This document shows, piece by piece, positions 23,250-24,386 of a DNA stretch of 24,386 nt (the first letter of the stretch is position 1; every line of letters begins with the position of its first letter). The DNA lies in the IMG/VR virus record IMGVR_UViG_3300025133_009651, positions 1-24,386 of that record; one strand, written 5' to 3'. Both the position numbers and the translations under genes were made by a program. Under the pieces are notes generated by a model that saw nothing but the letters and a program-made list of their open reading frames with translations, was not told where the DNA came from and made no database searches. The DNA is from a virus.

Positions 23250-24386
23250 TTAATCATCTTGGTCAAGGTCTGGAAACACAAACTCACCATCGGGCTGTTC
23301 AAACATATATAAAAATAATTTATAGGCATCAAAAGCCCTTAGCGCTATATCGTTTACCGCCGTTGCTATGGTATCTCTATCTTCTGCCATTTGGTCGAAA
23401 AATCCACTTGAATATTCTAGTTTTAAATTTATAAACTGTTCTTCTGTCAATAATGATATTAAAGTTTTTTCCTCTGCCGTAAAAAGTGCAATTAAAAACG
23501 CAATAACGTCAACTGCCCCTACTCCTTTTGCCACTCCCAATTTTGATGATATTTGAGATTGACCTGCATCCCCTTTCTTTGCTGCCTTTCTGACTTCTTT
23601 TTCGTTTAATTTGTTTAATTCGCCTTCTCCCAATTTTGATGATATTTGAGATTGACCTGCATCCCCTTTCTTTTCTGCCTTTCTGACTTCTTTTTCGTTT
23701 AATTTGTTTAATTCGCCTTCTACCCACAGCCTTGGCACATCCATTGTAGCTAAAACTGCCCCCATCAGGTGGGCGCTTCTAACGCTGCTATTTCTAACAG
23801 TATCTTCTTGCAGATCTAATGCAATTGGTGCTTCATTGTCTCCCAGGATTAACATAAGAGCGTCTTCCATTGCCTTCATCGCCTCTAGTCTACATCTTTC
23901 CGGCGAACTCTCGCAATGCTCTACCTTAGACAAAGGCGTTGCTGAATTATCTGATTCAATATCTATATTTCTCTTCGGAGCCAAACCTGTTTGATGCTGT
24001 ATCTTAAGAATGTCTTCTCTGTTTTTCTTTATATCTATTACGAAACTATGCAGCGTAGTAAAAAGCCTAACCACAATCAAGGATTCTAATAAGCCCATTT
24101 GATCTGCAATATCCGCATAAGATATTGGTTTTTCATATGTTCCAACCGTTATGGGAGCACTATCTCCCTCTGATAAATTGGGAGCATTAAGAATTGTTCC
24201 GCTAACCACATCTAATCTTATTCTAATTATTGCTTCTAATAATGTTGACTTTAATGCTTGACGATTTACGGTTCTTAAGGTCTTTGGCATAAATGGTTCG
24301 GCAACCATTCTTTTTGGCTCATTAATGCATTTGGCTATTCTGCCATCTTGAACCGGAGGAAATAATAAATATGAAAATTTCCAAAA
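23250..24386 (-). CDS. Uncharacterised phage structural-region protein, 5' end beyond the window
   Basis: I do not recognise a family. The first in-window Met that opens a long frame is at 24308 (352 residues), but the same frame stays open for another 26 codons to the window edge, reading sensibly (…FPPVQDGRIAKCINEPKR-M…), and no good ribosome-binding site precedes 24308. I therefore call it partial, with its true start outside. The protein looks mainly helical: a hydrophobic helix around residues 75-95 (numbered from the 24308 Met), a Cys-containing stretch near 130-140, a Lys/Glu-rich segment at 197-258 made of two nearly identical 31-residue units, and an acidic C-terminus ending DLDQDD. 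It has no signal peptide and no obvious membrane anchor. It sits directly upstream of the gp25/W-like gene, 71 nt away, so a virion assembly or baseplate/tail role is inferred from position only. The coding status is well supported by length and by the continuous minus-strand layout; the function is open. Confidence 0.65.
   Translation of the reverse strand, partial: FWKFSYLLFPPVQDGRIAKCINEPKRMVAEPFMPKTLRTVNRQALKSTLLEAIIRIRLDVVSGTILNAPNLSEGDSAPITVGTYEKPISYADIADQMGLLESLIVVRLFTTLHSFVIDIKKNREDILKIQHQTGLAPKRNIDIESDNSATPLSKVEHCESSPERCRLEAMKAMEDALMLILGDNEAPIALDLQEDTVRNSSVRSAHLMGAVLATMDVPRLWVEGELNKLNEKEVRKAEKKGDAGQSQISSKLGEGELNKLNEKEVRKAAKKGDAGQSQISSKLGVAKGVGAVDVIAFLIALFTAEEKTLISLLTEEQFINLKLEYSSGFFDQMAEDRDTIATAVNDIALRAFDAYKLFLYMFEQPDGEFVFPDLDQDD
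23534..23719 (-). repeat. 93-bp in-frame tandem duplication (2 copies)
   Basis: Copies lie at 23534-23626 and 23627-23719. They differ at one base (g at 23581 versus t at 23674), which makes an Ala/Glu difference. Each encodes a 31-residue charged unit (GELNKLNEKEVRK…QISSKLG), at residues 197-227 and 228-258 counted from the Met at 24308. The 93-bp period keeps the frame. Confidence 0.97.

Noticed and set aside
23509-23727. Minus-strand Lys/Arg-rich frame of 72 residues with internal repeat
   Set aside because: It is another reading frame of the 93-bp duplicated block; the repeat and basic composition follow from the real gene's Glu/Lys codons.
1-24386. Prophage or bacterial O-antigen/capsule locus
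   Set aside because: No integrase, repressor, attachment site, flippase, polymerase or sugar-nucleotide gene is visible. The glycosyltransferases alone do not make a surface polysaccharide locus, and their neighbours are tail genes.

Overview
All ten coding regions lie on the minus strand, so transcription runs from the right end of the window to the left. The DNA is clearly AT-rich, uses the standard code, and has very short intergenic gaps. This gene order and packing point to a virus: the late structural (baseplate and tail) region of a large contractile-tailed phage (myovirus), probably a jumbo or large uncultured one. I see no integrase, tRNA, rRNA, IS element or CRISPR array. The host cannot be read from this window.

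In transcription order: (1) a mostly helical protein of unknown function that is open through the right edge, so it is partial (23250-24386); (2) a gp25/W-like baseplate wedge protein (22747-23178); (3) a very long baseplate J/gp6-like wedge protein (19327-22737); (4) a giant 2904-residue, mostly beta baseplate/tail protein with a P2 gpI-like segment in its middle and LamG-like domains after it (10604-19318); (5) a LamG-like tail protein (9382-10602, or a longer form to 10647); (6) a 1523-residue tail protein with an N-terminal baseplate-docking motif and a dockerin-like calcium-binding pair (4753-9324); (7-10) four consecutive soluble GT4/GT-B-type glycosyltransferases (3579-4664, 2050-3582, 929-2053, 3-929), coupled by 4-, 4- and 1-nt overlaps.

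The order W, J, (I-like), then tail fibre genes matches P2-type baseplate operons and, loosely, the T4 gp25-gp6-gp7 arrangement. The proteins are much larger than usual and carry many carbohydrate-binding-type beta modules. The glycosyltransferase cassette directly follows the tail genes on the same strand after an 88-nt gap holding two dyads and a TATAAT hexamer. The most attractive hypothesis is that the phage glycosylates its own tail or baseplate proteins; modification of host surface glycans is the main alternative.

DNA-level oddities are two almost perfect in-frame tandem duplications in different structural genes (93 bp, 92/93 identical; 84 bp, 82/84 identical with both differences synonymous), and a short Asp-Gly-Tyr-Ala cassette at three sites in two tail proteins, at one of them built of 12-nt units. 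These suggest recent or ongoing repeat-based variation of the adsorption apparatus, although assembly artefacts must be excluded for the duplications.
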